The translations under genes were made by a program, and so were the position numbers. This document shows, one piece after another, positions 1 through 14,165 of a stretch of DNA of 64,000 nt. This DNA is from Bolinopsis microptera (taxonomy: Eukaryota; Ctenophora; Tentaculata; Lobata; Bolinopsidae). How positions within the stretch are numbered: the first letter of the stretch is position 1; each line of letters starts with the position of its first letter. A model generated the notes under the pieces. It was not told the origin of the DNA and ran no database searches. It worked only from the letters and a program-made list of their open reading frames with translations. Location: positions 8,654,902 through 8,718,901 of the forward strand of contig NC_087076.1 of assembly GCF_026151205.1 (NCBI RefSeq). Direction: 5' to 3'.

Positions 1-3000
1 ACATCCGTTTACACTCAGTGTGTACTGAATGATTTGCTTACAATAACAAGAACCCATTTGTGTAAATATTACATTATATCATACCTACTATTTAAGCTTC
101 AATTATCCGTTGAACATGGATATTAAAACATAGACCTCAGTTTGTAAAGTAAATCTTCTGAACACCTCCCATTTACCATGGTGATAATCCAAGAGATATC
201 ACGCGTCTTTCTAACCCAGTATCGCTATAATTGTATAATCGAATCCGTAGAAAGTGCAATTATCATTGGCTATCAATGACGTGACATAGTTGTAGTCTAG
301 TGGTAATAATGTTTTTGGCTAGCTGACTGAACACGCCATTTTGGAACTAAATTGATCGTCTCCAGGTCCCCGGACAGTTTCATCTTTAAATATCTTAGTT
401 AATTAGTTTAAATCAGACTTATAGACAATAGATTACAGAACCCTTGATTTCATCGCCTTTGTACACTGCAGTACAGGAGTAAAACTCCTACATACAATCG
501 GAAAATGATCTGACGGTGTACACTCTTTAAATGTATAATAACCTCCTTTTAAAATAAAATATATATTTTTAACAAATTTGCTGTTAATTAGTACTTGAGT
601 ATTTAGTATCCGTGTAAATAAGTCCTCTTTACTGGTTTTTGTCGTTGCTTAGTAACCTTAAAATGTGTGCTTTTAACGGTATAAATACGGTAAATATTTA
701 ACTCTGTGAGATTATCATGAACTAATACTCTTCAAAATTTCGTTAGCCAGGACTGATCTAGTGCAAGATGAAGTACTGTTAACTTTTAACGAGAACAAGC
801 AGAGTTAAGTTTTCGTTATGGAGAATGGAGAATGTAAGCAAGTGATTTTTAAATATCATTTTCTACTGATAAGTTTTTAATTTATATTACAACAGGTAAA
901 AACTGTCTTCTTCTCTGTTGGACGTTGGTAGGTTAAACATTTGTGTCATTGTAAACTAAAAGTTAAATTATTTAAACGTAATTAAATTGATACATCTCAC
1001 TAATTCAATATATTTATCCAGGTGTTTGGGCAGAGTCGGACAGATTTTAGAAAATCGCTAGGGTACCATCCTGCAGAAGATGGTGAACATATTTATTAAT
1101 AATAAGCACTGCTACATTTGACTAGAATATGATAGAGGAGGGAAAAATCCAACAGGCGAATTAAAAGCCCGTGCTATAATACCACTCTTTCTTAACTTTA
1201 ACTATCTCATCAATCAAGGTTCTTCAAAACTGTCTTCTTCTCTGTTGGTAGGTTATACATTTGTGTCATTGTAAACTTAAAGTTAAATTATTTAAACGTA
1301 ATTAAATTGATACATCTCACTAATTCAATATAATTATCCAGGTGTTTGGGCAGAGTCGGACAGATTTTAGAAAAGCGCTAGAGTACCATCCTGCAGAAGA
1401 CGACGAACAAATTAGCACTGCTACATTTTACTAGAATATGATAGAGGAGTTATACTGTTATTCTCCCCTTTGCTTTTTCGCTGAAGCTCGTTTACAGACA
1501 ACACTTCCCCTGGAACTGGATCACGATCACGAAAGATAAAACCCGAAGGTGACCTACTCTGATCTTGTTATCTCAGATTCTCACAAAGTAAATTTATCAT
1601 AATTTCCGCATACCCCTCTAAGTAAGACAGTGCTAATTTAGTCGTTTACTATTATATGTTTCGATGAAATTTTCGAATTTTTTTAATAGACTCAGTTTCT
1701 AATGAAATTAAATCGTGAAATCATTTTCTAATGTCATTTATTGTTAACTTGAATGCAACTTGATTGTGAAATAGGTTATTTTATTTCTGTGCAAATTTGT
1801 AGACTTTTAAGTCAATTACTTGCAGGATAAGATTTTCAACAGAACCAAGAGCGGTACCCAAATCAACGATGTGGTTTGCAAGGGAAGAAGTGGTCAAATA
1901 TCCTGTTCAAACTAAACAGAATTCTCGTCAGATCCGGTAAATTTATAATGATTTGATAAAATTATCGATGCAAATGACAATCTTTTAGATTACAAAATCA
2001 GTCAAGCAATCTTAACCATATTGTTGCAGATTTTGAACTATACCGCCGCAACCACATATGTTTGTTTGTTTGTTTATAGAACCCGTCCCCAATCTCGTAT
2101 CGGAAAATGACTAAACTCAGGTCTGAGTGTGAATACGGGTGGTACCTGCAAGAGTGTTCATTAAGCATTTAGAGTTCTGTAAAACTGCAGTTACAATTGT
2201 GCTAGAGTATTTTTATTAACCACATATAAACCACCAGATTAAATTTTGAGACACAAATTTACACTTTCTGGCCTTTAGAGAATATCACGCTGTATCAACA
2301 AAAACATGTACCTTTTGATCGTTTAAATCGCCCTGGGCAGTGGCACTGCGAGGTATTGACAGCAAATAGGAGCTGTAAATTTGGTTTTCAATTGGTTTAA
2401 ACAAAACAATGCATGTTTCTCCGCCAATATATTCCTACTAATATGACTAATACTGTGTCTGTGATAAAGCGTACGTAAATAATCGATCGGCTGTGCATGG
2501 TCTCCCATGATATTTAATGGTTTATTAGGGATGATGTGGTCCCTGGGAAGGGGCATTCCCAGTTTAACCTACTTACTCTCCAAACTTGGGGTAAATAAAA
2601 CTTCGCATTATAATTATTATTTATGAAAAGAAAATTGAACATTTCAATTTCCATGATCCATTAGGATATTGTTAATAGCACTTGCTAAGTTTTGTAAAGG
2701 AATTAGCAATAACTTTAGTGTCACTTTGGCAGTTGCCAATTTATGGGGATATTTCCGCATTGCATGACATGGACCATTTAAATAATATCTTAATTTGATA
2801 TTGCGATTATCGAGTCACTCTGAAACAAATTGTGTCTAACTAGACCAAATGTAAACAACAGTTGTGCATGGAAATGGATTGGATATCTACATGAATTTAG
2901 TCGAAATTGCATATTGAAAGGTCATTTCATAATAAATTACTCGTATAAACTCATACTTCATACAATTCTAAGTTCTTATGTACATGTTCAATGTTCATGA

Positions 3001-3258
3001 TTCGCTGTAGAATAAAGGGCGGTTCACAAAAAACACTTTTCGTTCAAATAGTTAGATATCACCTCTAATTAGTTGCTCTATAGGGTCAAGAACAACCACA
3101 ATTTTTTTTGTGTCCCTACGGTTTCGTATAATACTGACTTGTGCCACGCCCATATTTTTCACCAATTTTTAAAAGGTAAAATTCTCTAAATCGTCAATTT
3201 AGTCACGAAGGAGTATGGAAAGAGTTCTAAATGTGTGCTCCTCTAATATAAACAGTAG
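1..3258. other. gene-free AT-rich stretch
   Basis: No open reading frame here looks like a protein exon. A 77-codon frame on the minus strand at 2323-2556 resembles no family I know and has no splice context that I trust. The only structure found is the direct duplication listed separately at 898-1449. Confidence 0.5.
898..1449. repeat. direct duplication of ~230 bp
   Basis: Positions 898-1139 and 1226-1449 are the same sequence with a few substitutions and small deletions. Both begin at AACTGTCTTCTTCTCTGTTGG, share the segment GGTGTTTGGGCAGAGTCGG, and end at ACTAGAATATGATAGAGGAG. About 85 bp of unrelated sequence separate them. There is no coding potential. Confidence 0.8.
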
Positions 3259-3407
3259 GAAATGGTTAACTTAAGTCGAGGTCTCAGGTCTCTACAATGT
3301 CGGGAAGTTCCTGCAGGAATTTGGGCATTGCGCTTGAAGCGCAAGATTCACTGCGCCAAAAGCGAAGGTCGTAGAGACATGAGACCTTGACTAAAGTTAA
3401 CCATTTC
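3259..3407. mobile_element. small fold-back element (MITE-like)
   Basis: The left arm (3259-3292, GAAATGGTTAAC...GGTCTCAGGTCTCTAC) is repeated as its reverse complement at 3371-3407 with three mismatches and a short length difference. The ~80-bp centre is itself rich in short palindromes (GTTCCTGCAGGAA, GCGCTTGAAGCGC). No target duplication is clear. The whole unit would fold into one long hairpin. Confidence 0.65.
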
Positions 3408-3789
3408 ATACCATTGCTATAAGAGTATGCCACTTTCAGAGCCCTGAACACACTCCCATATCTCTTAATCGTCAATTATATGAATTTTACCTGTTAAAAT
3501 ATATCTTCTTTTACTGATATCAATTTAGTTTAACACTGTTAGTTTTTAAAAAGAACATAATACTTCACACCAAACTAACACACAATATGATAATATAGGG
3601 TTACTTCTACACACAGACATAACCCTTTATCAACTGTAATATAACATAATTGATTAAAGTATCTATGTCTGGCGAGATATTTGTTTCTGCACACTGAACA
3701 TGTAGCGAGGAGCCTACACTGCACGTGGGCGAAATTTTCCCGCTTAAACTGACTCGATACTAACTGAAACTCTACACTTTGAATTTCAT

Positions 3790-3857
3790 GGGAGCGTTCA
3801 CATATGACGTCAGCAGCCGAGGGGGAGGCCGGAGGGGGTTGTGAAATGCTGACGGGA

Positions 3858-3888
<31 letters not shown>

Positions 3889-3977
3889 TTGGGTCGCTCA
3901 ATGCTGAAAGTTGCTGACAGGCGGGGGGGGGGGTAAAATTTGCCAAAATAGTGCTGATTTCATATGTGAACGCTCCC
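3790..3977. mobile_element. 188-bp MITE with GGGAGCG inverted ends
   Basis: Both ends begin GGGAGCGTTCACATATGA when read inward, an 18-bp perfect terminal inverted repeat that continues with mismatches (GTCAGCAG against ATCAGCAC). The interior carries two long G runs (about 3860-3888 and 3923-3933). I see no convincing target-site duplication, so the superfamily is unassigned. Confidence 0.7.
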
Positions 3978-4399
3978 TATAATAAATGCTCACACTGCAT
4001 TAACTAAGAATTGAATTTAGCAGTTGGAAGTTTGAGGGCTGAGGCGATTTCTTTTCAAAATTTGTGCCGGCCCCCATTTCTTGCGCCCATTGCGAGCTTG
4101 CCCCTTGCTGGTTTAGAGTGGTTACTAGTATGTGTTTGGTGTGTAATAATTACAACCTTGCTATCAAGCTCAACCAAAAATATTAGATCGTAGAGTAAAC
4201 ACTAAACCATGGCCATCTTGTATTGATCTAAAGACGTTTAATGGTTTGTACTGAAATAGTTGCAAACTTTTCCATAACCGTTTTGCTAAGATGACTACGT
4301 AATTAATTTTTATAACTGCAATTATACTCAATAGGCGTACGTCATACTATTCTAATGGTAAAATAATAATGGGGCGACATAAGTTGAAGTGTCCGTAGC

Positions 4400-5270
4400 C
4401 TAGGAGCCATCAAAAGTCATTACCCAGGTTCATGGAATGAACGGAAATGAACAAACATGAACATTATCCTCAAAGTGCTCAAAATTGTTCAAAATTGGTC
4501 GGAAAGAGTTAATATAGGTCCTAGGAGTAGTCAAACCAAGTTTGGGAATCACTGCATGTCTAGCACCGATGTAACCAATGTGCCAATTTCTTCCCAATAA
4601 TCGTCCCGAGTATCTGCAGATTTTTGGAACATGGGGACTTCGAAGTATTGGCTGTATTTGAGTGCTGGGAAGCCTCAATTCGTTTTTCTAAGATGGATAT
4701 AGTTAAAAACTAGGCCTAGGAGCCATCAAAGGTCGCATAACATTACCCATGTTCATGGAATGAACGGAAATGAACAAACATGAACATTATCCTCAAAGTG
4801 CTCAAAATCGTTCAAAATTGGTCGGAAAGAGTTTATATTGGTCCTAGGAGTACTCAAACCAAGTTTGGGAATCACTGCATGTCTAGCACCGATGTAACCA
4901 ATGTGCCAATTTCGTCCCAATAATCGTCCCGAGTATCTGCAGATTTTTGGAACATGGGGACATCAAAGTATTGGCTGTATTTGAGTGCTGGGAAGCCTCA
5001 ATTCGGTTTTCTAAGATGGATATAGTTAAAAACTAGGCCTAGGAGCCATCAAAAGTCACATAAAATTACCCAGGTTCATGGAATGAACGGAAATGAACAA
5101 ACATGAACATTATCCTCAAAGTGCTCAAAATTGTTCAAAATTGGTCGGAAAGAGTTAATATTGGTCCTAGGAGTACTCAAACCAAGTTTGGGAATCACTG
5201 CATGTCTAGAACCGATGTAACCAATGTTCCAATTTTGTCCCAATAATCCTCCTAAGTATCCCATATTCAA
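4400..5270. repeat. ~320-bp tandem repeat, three copies
   Basis: Copies start at about 4400, 4715 and 5038 (each at CCTAGGAGCCATCAAA), spacings of 315 and 323 bp. The third copy breaks off near 5260. Copies differ by a handful of substitutions. Short open frames on the minus strand (4430-4678, 5076-5282) are repeat artefacts: they translate the same segment and have no family resemblance. Confidence 0.85.
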
Positions 5271-6574
5271 TTTTGCGACCAATTTTGTATTATATTTTCG
5301 TTAAATTTCCTATCAGAATTATGTACACAATTATTAGCACACGTACCTGAATTCTCTCCAAGTGAAGTTGGCAATTAAAATAATATGTTGTTATGTAATA
5401 GGTATTCCAACTTCATGACCGAAATGTTATCACGAGATGTACATGTTCGCTTACTTTGTCATTACTTTATTACGGCAGGCTGCGGTAATCTATAAATAAT
5501 CATACTTTACACACATTTCTTTACACGCTGTAGGTTCCACATTGCACATTGGCGTATCATATTCCACTTAAAATTAAAAATTACCATGCACACGCACAAA
5601 TTGCCCATTTTTGTCGATAAATGGTACATAAAAATGTAACCATTTATCGACAGAAATACGATATATATAATGTTCCCGGAATAGTATAACCTAAAAATGA
5701 CTTGTTTGAAATCAAATATCTAATTAGCCGAGTTCTGATTATATCTTACCAACCTTCCCGATATAATAACACCAGTTTGTATCTAAACATTTGCTCCTAA
5801 TAGCAACACTGACGTAATGGGTTTTATTTTCAGTTACTGATGGACTGACCTGCCATTGTGTGATACTGATAGTCGCCGAAGGATCTCTCTGACATGAAAA
5901 CGGCTATACTGACGTCTGACAAAGTTACTCAGAATTCTTTCTTCTCTAATCTCTGACTCTCATTTTGCTGTGCCGGAGCCCGGAATGTCGTGCCCTTATT
6001 ATTTCTGGAAGATAATGTACTGCTGGGAATAATCTATACTCTATTTCTCCTGAAACTGTAAAACATACAGTAGGTGAGGACATACTAGAATTTTTGGAAT
6101 ATAATTATATGGCTTACAAATACAATTCAGTCACACTGTAGGCTCAATATTGTGAACAGTCATAATTGTGGGTCAAGTTTTTGTAGCTTAATCAGTAATG
6201 CATCATGTCTTAACTCCCAAACCATCTGATAAACCGAGTTTCAACCTCTTTGATCAATTAAAATGAATTACTTTCAGTTACTGCCAAAACTTTCTTCTAC
6301 AAATCCTCTACAATGATGCCGAACGCTTGAACTTGAAGATTGAGTTAATCTTCAAGATGTTGCTCCGATCAAAGAATTTAAGATGACAATTCCAGTTCAT
6401 AATGTTACACTGTGCACGGGATTTAGAAAGATAAACATTATATATTATAATCCGTTGTTTCAATATTTTGTTTTCTTTGTTAATCACTAACTGATCGATG
6501 ATCTAACTAGGTTTTATCTCTAACTTAAACTGTGATCTGAGAGAAGCTTTATCGAGTTGGACTTTCTGTTCCAT
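5271..6574. other. gene-free stretch with one perfect hairpin
   Basis: No exon is supported. At 5610-5657 there is a stem of about 19 bp, TTGTCGATAAATGG-TACAT pairing with ATGTAACCATTTATCGACAG, around a loop of four bases. It could be a tiny fold-back element or a small RNA hairpin; nothing else in the stretch stands out. Confidence 0.5.
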
Positions 6575-9500
6575 TTGTTCCGCGGAACAATATTTGACGA
6601 AAGTCGATTATCTTGAGATCCTACTGATAAATTTTCTTTAAACTTTCCAGATAGTTGTATGGCTATAAGACGGATATTCTGTGCGATTTTGGGCGAATTT
6701 CTATGTGCCCAACCTGATATATGACTTCAAACACAAGAAAATATCTCAAAATGGCGGTTTCTAGCGGAACGCAGGCATATATTTCAAGATCCTACTGATA
6801 AATTTTCTTTAAACTTTCCAGATAGTTGTATGGCTGTAAGACGGATATTCTGTGCGATTTTGGGCGAATTTCTATGTGCCAAACCTGAGATATGACTTCA
6901 AACACAAGAAAATATCTCAAATTGGCGCGTTCTAGCGGAACGTAGGCACATATTTCGAGATCCTACTGATAAATTTTCTTTAAATTTTCCAGATAGTTGT
7001 ATGGCTATGAGACAGATAATCTGAGCAAGTTTGGGCGAATTTCTATGTGCCAAACTTGAGATATGACTTCAAACTCATGAAAACATCTCAAATTGGCGGT
7101 TTCGGAACGATATTTGACGAAACTCGATTATTTTGAGATCCTACTGATAAATTTTCTTTAAACTTTCCAGATAGTTGTATGGCTATGAGACGGATATTCT
7201 GTGCGATTTTGGGCGAATTTCTATGTGTCAAACCTGAGATATGACTTCAAACACAAGAAAATATCTCAAAATGGCGGTTTCTAGCGGAACGCATGCACAT
7301 ATTTCGAGATCCTACTGATAAATTTTCTTTAAATTTTCCAGATAGTTGTATGGCTATGAGACGGATATTCTGTGCGATTTTGGGCGAATTTCTATGTGCC
7401 AAACCTGAGATATGACTTCAAACACAAGAAAATATCTCAAATTGGCGCATTCTAGCGGAACGCAGGCACATATTTCGAGATCCTACTGATAAATTTTCTT
7501 TAAATTTTCCAGATAGTTGTATGGCTATGAGACAGATAATCTGAGCAAGTTTGGGAGAATTTCTATGTGCCAAACTTGAGATATGACTTCAAACTCATGA
7601 AAACATCTCAAATTGGCGGTTTCGGAACAATATTTGACGAAAGTCGATTATCTTGAGATCCTACTGATAAATTTTCTTTAAACTTTCCAGATAGTTGTAT
7701 GGCTTTAAGACGGATATTCTGAGCGATTTTGGGCGAATTTCTATGTGCCAAACCTGAGATATGACTTCAAACACAAGAAAATATCTCAAATTGGCGCGTT
7801 CTAGCGGAACGTAGGCACATATTTCGAGATCCTACTGATAAATTTTCTTTAAATTTTCCAGATAGTTGTATGGCTATGAGACAGATAATCTGAGCAAGTT
7901 TGGGCGAATTTCTATGTGCCAAACTTGAGATATGACTTCAAACTCATGAAAACATCTCAAATTGGCGGTTTCGGAACGATATTTGACGAAAGTCGATTAT
8001 TTTGAGATCCTACTGATAAATTTTCTTTAAACTTTCCAGATAGATGTATGGCTATGAGACGGATATTCTGTGCGATTTTGGGCGAATTTCTATGTGTCAA
8101 ACCTGAGATATGACTTCAAACACAAGAAAATATCTCAAAATGGCGGTTTCTAGCGGAACGCATGCACATATTTCGAGATCCTACTGATAAATTTTCTTTA
8201 AATTTTCCAGATAGTTGTATGGCTATGAGACGGATATTCTGTGCGATTTTGGGCGAATTTCTATGTGCCAAACCTGAGATATGACTTCAAACACAAGAAA
8301 ATATCTCAAATTGGCGCATTCTAGCGGAACGCAGGCACATATTTCGAGATCCTACTGATAAATTTTCTTTAAATTTTCCAGATAGTTGTATGGCTATGAG
8401 ACAGATAATCTGAGCAAGTTTGGGAGAATTTCTATGTGCCAAACTTGAGATATGACTTCAAACTCATGAAAACATCTCAAATTGGCGGTTTCGGAACAAT
8501 ATTTGACGAAAGTCGATTATCTTGAGATCCTACTGATAAATTTTCTTTAAACTTTCCAGATAGTTGTATGGCTATAAGACGGATATTCTGAGCGATTTTG
8601 GGCGAATTTCTATGTGCCAAACCTGAGATATGACTTCAAACACAAGAAAATATCTCAAATTGGCGCGTTCTAGCGGAACGTAGGCACATATTTCGAGATC
8701 CTACTGATAAATTTTCTTTAAATTTTCCAGATAGTTGTATGGCTATGAGACAGATAATCTGAGCAAGTTTGGGCGAATTTCTATGTGCCAAACTTGAGAT
8801 ATGACTTCAAACTCATGAAAACATCTCAAATTGGCGGTTTCGGAACGATATTTGACGAAAGTCGATTATTTTGAGATCCTACTGATAAATTTTCTTTAAA
8901 CTTTCCAGATAGATGTATGGCTATGAGACGGATATTCTGTGCGATTTTGGGCGAATTTCTATCTGCCAAACCTGAGATATGACTTCAAACACAAGAAAAT
9001 ATCTCAAAATGGCGGTTTCTAGCGGAACGCATGCACATATTTCGAGATCCTACTGATAAATTTTCTTTAAACTTTCCAGATAGTTGTATGGCTATGAGAC
9101 CGATATTCTGTGCGATTTTGGGCGAATTTCTATGTGCCAAACCTGAGATATGACTTCAAACACAAGAAAATATCTCAAATTGGCGCGTTCTAGCGGAATG
9201 CAGGCACATATTTCAAGATCCTACTGATAAATTTTCTTTAAACTTTCCAGATAGTAGTATGGCTATAAGACAGATAATCTGAGCAAGTTTGGGCGAATTT
9301 CTATGTGCCAAACCTGAGATATGACTTCAAACACAAGAAAATATCTCAAATTGGCGCGTTCTAGCGGAACGCAGGCACATATTTCGAGATCCTACTGATA
9401 AATTTTCTTTAAATTTTCCAGATAGTTGTATGGCTATGAGACAGATAATCTGAGCAAGTTTGGGCGAATTTCTATGTGCCAAACTTGAGATATGACTTCA

Positions 9501-12500
9501 AACTCATGAAAACATCTCAAATTGGCGGTTTCGGAACGATATTTGACGAAACTCGATTATTTTGAGATCCTACTGATAAATTTTCTTTAAACTTTCCAGA
9601 TAGTTGTATGGCTATGAGACGGATATTCTGTGCGATTTTGGGCGAATTTCTATGTGTCAAACCTGAGATATGACTTCAAACACAAGAAAATATCTCAAAA
9701 TGGCGGTTTCTAGCGGAACGCATGCACATATTTCGAGATCCTACTGATAAATTTTCTTTAAATTTTCCAGATAGTTGTATGGCTATCAGACGGATATTCT
9801 GTGCGATTTTGGGCGAATTTCTATGTGCCAAACCTGAGATATGACTTCAAACACAAGAAAATATCTCAAATTGGCGCATTCTAGCGGAACGCAGGCACAT
9901 ATTTCGAGATCCTACTAATAAATTTTCTTTAAATTTTCCAGATAGTTGTATGGCTATGAGACAGATAATCTGAGCAAGTTTGGGAGAATTTCTATGTGCC
10001 AAACTTGAGATATGACTTCAAACTCATGAAAACATCTCAAATTGGCGGTTTCGGAACAATATTTGACGAAAGTCGATTATCTTGAGATCCTACTGATAAA
10101 TTTTCTTTAAACTTTCCAGATAGTTGTATGGCTATAAGACGGATATTCTGAGCGATTTTGGGCGAATTTCTATGTGCCAAACCTGAGATATGACTTCAAA
10201 CACAAGAAAATATCTCAAATTGGCGCGTTCTAGCGGAACGTAGGCACATATTTCGAGATCCTACTGATAAATTTTCTTTAAATTTTCCAGATAGTTGTAT
10301 GGCTATGAGACAGATAATCTGAGCAAGTTTGGGCGAATTTCTATGTGCCAAACCTGAGATATGACTTCAAACACAAGAAAATATCTCAAATTGGCGCGTT
10401 CTAGCGGAACGCAGGCACATATTTCGAGATCCTACTGATAAATTTTCTTTAAATTTTCCAGATAGTTGTATGGCTATGAGACAGATAATCTGAGCAAGTT
10501 TGGGCGAATTTCTATGTGCCAAACTTGAGATATGACTTCAAACTCATGAAAACATCTCAAATTGGCGGTTTCGGAACGATATTTGACGAAACTCGATTAT
10601 TTTGAGATCCTACTGATAAATTTTCTTTAAACTTTCCAGATAGTTGTATGGCTATGAGACGGATATTCTGTGCGATTTTGGGCGAATTTCTATGTGTCAA
10701 ACCTGAGATATGACTTCAAACACAAGAAAATATCTCAAAATGGCGGTTTCTAGCGGAACGCATGCACATATTTCGAGATCCTACTGATAAATTTTCTTTA
10801 AATTTTCCAGATAGTTGTATGGCTATCAGACGGATATTCTGTGCGATTTTGGGCGAATTTCTATGTGCCAAACCTGAGATATGACTTCAAACACAAGAAA
10901 ATATCTCAAATTGGCGCATTCTAGCGGAACGCAGGCACATATTTCGAGATCCTACTAATAAATTTTCTTTAAATTTTCCAGATAGTTGTATGGCTATGAG
11001 ACAGATAATCTGAGCAAGTTTGGGAGAATTTCTATGTGCCAAACTTGAGATATGACTTCAAACTCATGAAAACATCTCAAATTGGCGGTTTCGGAACAAT
11101 ATTTGACGAAAGTCGATTATCTTGAGATCCTACTGATAAATTTTCTTTAAACTTTCCAGATAGTTGTATGGCTATAAGACGGATATTCTGAGCGATTTTG
11201 GGCGAATTTCTATGTGCCAAACCTGAGATATGACTTCAAACACAAGAAAATATCTCAAATTGGCGCGTTCTAGCGGAACGTAGGCACATATTTCGAGATC
11301 CTACTGATAAATTTTCTTTAAATTTTCCAGATAGTTGTATGGCTATGAGACAGATAATCTGAGCAAGTTTGGGCGAATTTCTATGTGCCAAACTTGAGAT
11401 ATGACTTCAAACTCATGAAAACATCTCAAATTGGCGGTTTCGGAACGATATTTGACGAAAGTCGATTATTTTGAGATCCTACTGATCAATTTTCTTTTAA
11501 CTTTCCAGATAGATGTATGGCTATGAGACGGATATTCTGTGCGATTTTGGGCGAATTTCTATCTGCCAAACCTGAGATATGACTTCAAACACAAGAAAAT
11601 ATCTCAAAATGGCGGTTTCTAGCGGAACGCATGCACATATTTCGAGATCCTACTGATAAATTTTCTTTAAACTTTCCAGATAGTTGTATGGCTATGAGAC
11701 CGATATTCTGTGCGATTTTGGGCGAATTTCTATGTGCCAAACCTGAGATATGACTTCAAACACAAGAAAATATCTCAAATTGGCGCGTTCTAGCAGAACG
11801 CAGGCACATATTTCAAGATCCTACTGATAAATTTTCTTTAAACTTTCCAGATAGTAGTATGGCTATAAGACAGATAATCTGAGCAAGTTTGGGCGAATTT
11901 CTATGTGCCAAACCTGAGATATGACTTCAAACACAAGAAAATATCTCAAATTGGCGCGTTCTAGCGGAACGCAGGCACATATTTCGAGATCCTACTGATA
12001 AATTTTCTTTAAATTTTCCAGATAGTTGTATGGCTATGAGACAGATAATCTGAGCAAGTTTGGGCGAATTTCTATGTGCCAAACTTGAGATATGACTTCA
12101 AACTCATGAAAACATCTCAAATTGGCGGTTTCGGAACGATATTTGACGAAACTCGATTATTTTGAGATCCTACTGATAAATTTTCTTTAAACTTTCCAGA
12201 TAGTTGTATGGCTATGAGACGGATATTCTGTGCGATTTTGGGCGAATTTCTATGTGTCAAACCTGAGATATGACTTCAAACACAAGAAAATATCTCAAAA
12301 TGGCGGTTTCTAGCGGAACGCATGCACATATTTCGAGATCCTACTGATAAATTTTCTTTAAATTTTCCAGATAGTTGTATGGCTATCAGACGGATATTCT
12401 GTGCGATTTTGGGCGAATTTCTATGTGCCAAACCTGAGATATGACTTCAAACACAAGAAAATATCTCAAATTGGCGCGTTCTAGCGGAACGTAGGCACAT

Positions 12501-12665
12501 ATTTCGAGATCCTACTGATAAATTTTCTTTAAACTTTCTAGATAGTTAAATAGTTACATGGCTATAAGACGGATAATCTGAGCGAGTTTGGGCGAATTTC
12601 TATGTGTCAAACTCGAGATATGACTTTAAACACAAGAAAATATCTTAAATTGGCGCGTTCTCTTC
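6575..12665 (+). repeat. ~173-bp satellite array with higher-order repeats
   Basis: About 35 head-to-tail monomers of 170-178 bp, each containing GATCCTACTGATAAATTTTC, GGGCGAATTTCTATGTG and an inverted pair TGAGATAT...ATATCTCA. Monomers fall into several sequence classes (for example ...CGGAACAATATTTGACG, ...CGGAACGATATTTGACG, ...CGGAACGTAGGCACAT) that recur in fixed order. A block of six monomers recurs at ~1040 bp (9301-10340 against 10341-11380), other classes recur at ~868 bp, and a longer match spans ~2602 bp (8868 and 11470). No reading frame runs through it. Confidence 0.95.
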
Positions 12666-14165
12666 CTCCTCCTCAGTCTTCCTCCTCCTAAGTCATACTC
12701 CTCCTCGTCAGTCCTCCTCCTCCTCATCAGTCCTCCTCCTCCTCATCAGTCCTCCTCCTCCACCTCATCCTCCTCTTTCTCATCCTCCTCATCCACCTCC
12801 TCTTCCTCATCTTCCCCCTCCTCTCCCTCCCCCTCATCCCCTCCTCCTCCTCCTCAGTTCTCCTCATCATCATCCTCCTCCTCCTCCTGAGTCCTCCTCC
12901 TCTTGAGTATCCCTGAGTCCTCCTCCTCCTGAGTTCACCTCCTCCTGAGTCCTCTTCCTCCTCCACCTCTTCCTCCTGAGTCCTCCTCTTCCTGAGTCCT
13001 CCTCCACCTTATCTCCCTCCTCCCCTCATCCCAGTCCTCCTTTTCCTCCTCCTCCTGAGTCATCCTCCTCCTCCTTCTCCTTAGTCCTCCACCTCCTCCT
13101 TCTCCTTAGTCCTCCTCCTCGTCAGTCCTCCTCCTCCTCCTCATCAGTCGTCCTGCCTCACCTCCTCCTTATCCTCCTCCTCCTGCCTCACCTCCTCCTT
13201 ATCCTCCTCCTCCTCCCCCTCCTCTCCTCCCTCCCACTCATCCCCTCCTCCTCCTCCTCCTCAGTCCTCCTCCTCCTCTTCAGTCCTCCTCCTCCTCCAC
13301 CTCCTTCTCCTCCTCCACCTCCTGCTCCTCCTCCACTTCCTTCTCCTCCTCCTCCTCCTCCTCCTCCACCTCCTTCTCCTCCTCTTCCCCCTCATCCCCT
13401 ACTCATCCTCCTCTTCAGTCCTCCTCCTCCTCCTTTTCCTCCTCAGTCCTCCTCCTCAGTCCTCATATTCATCTTCCTCCTCCTGAATCCTCCTCCTCCT
13501 GAGTCCCCCTGAGTCCTCCTCCCCCACCTCCTTCAACTCCTCCTCCTCTCCCTCGTCCCCCTCATCCCTTCCTCGTCCTCCTCATCAGTCCTCCTCCTCG
13601 TCAGTCCTCCTCCTTCTCATCAGTCCTCACTCCTCCTCGTCCACCTCCTTCTCCTCCTTCTCTTCCTCCTCCTCATCCTCCTCAGTCCTCCTCCTCCTCC
13701 TCAGTCCTTCTCCTCCTCCTGGCTCCTCATCAGTCGTCTTCTCCTCCTCCTCCCCCTCATCCCCTCCTCCTCCTCCTCCTCAGTCCTCCTTCTCATCCTC
13801 AGTCTTTCTTTTCCTCCTCAGTCTTCCTCATCCTCATCTTCCTCCTCCTCCTGAGTCCTCCTCCTCCTGAGTCCTCCTCCTGAGTCCTTATCCTCCTCCT
13901 GAGTCTTCCTCCTCCTGAGTCCTCCTCCTCCTGAGTCCTCCTCCTCCTGAGTCCTCTTCCTCCTCCACCTCCTCCTCTTCCTCAGTCCTCCTAAGTCCCC
14001 ATCCTCCTCCTCCTCCTGAGTCCTCCTCCTCCTGAGTCCACACTCCACATCCTCCTCAGTCCTCTTCCTCCTCCACCTCTTTCTCCTCCTCCTCCTCCTC
14101 CTTCTCCTCAGTCCTCCTCCTTCTAAGTCCACCTCCTCCTGAGTCCTCTTCCCCCTACACCTCCT
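12660..14165. repeat. CCT/CTC-rich low-complexity tract, 1.5 kb
   Basis: An imperfect pyrimidine-rich tract dominated by TCCTCC with interspersed TCAG/TGAG words such as CCTCCTCCTGAGTCC. Minus-strand frames here translate to Arg/Glu repeats and are not genes. It lies exactly between two blocks of the 173-bp satellite that face opposite ways. Confidence 0.95.

Noticed and set aside
6575-12665. CRISPR-like array
   Set aside because: Units are 173 bp throughout with no short repeat and unique spacer pattern, and the host DNA is eukaryotic.
6575-12665. Hammerhead ribozyme in the satellite monomer
   Set aside because: CTGATAAAT looks superficially similar, but the CTGATGA and GAAA core elements are not present together.
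12727-14132. Arg/Glu-rich minus-strand frames
   Set aside because: Produced by the CCT-rich tract; no codon structure or splice context.
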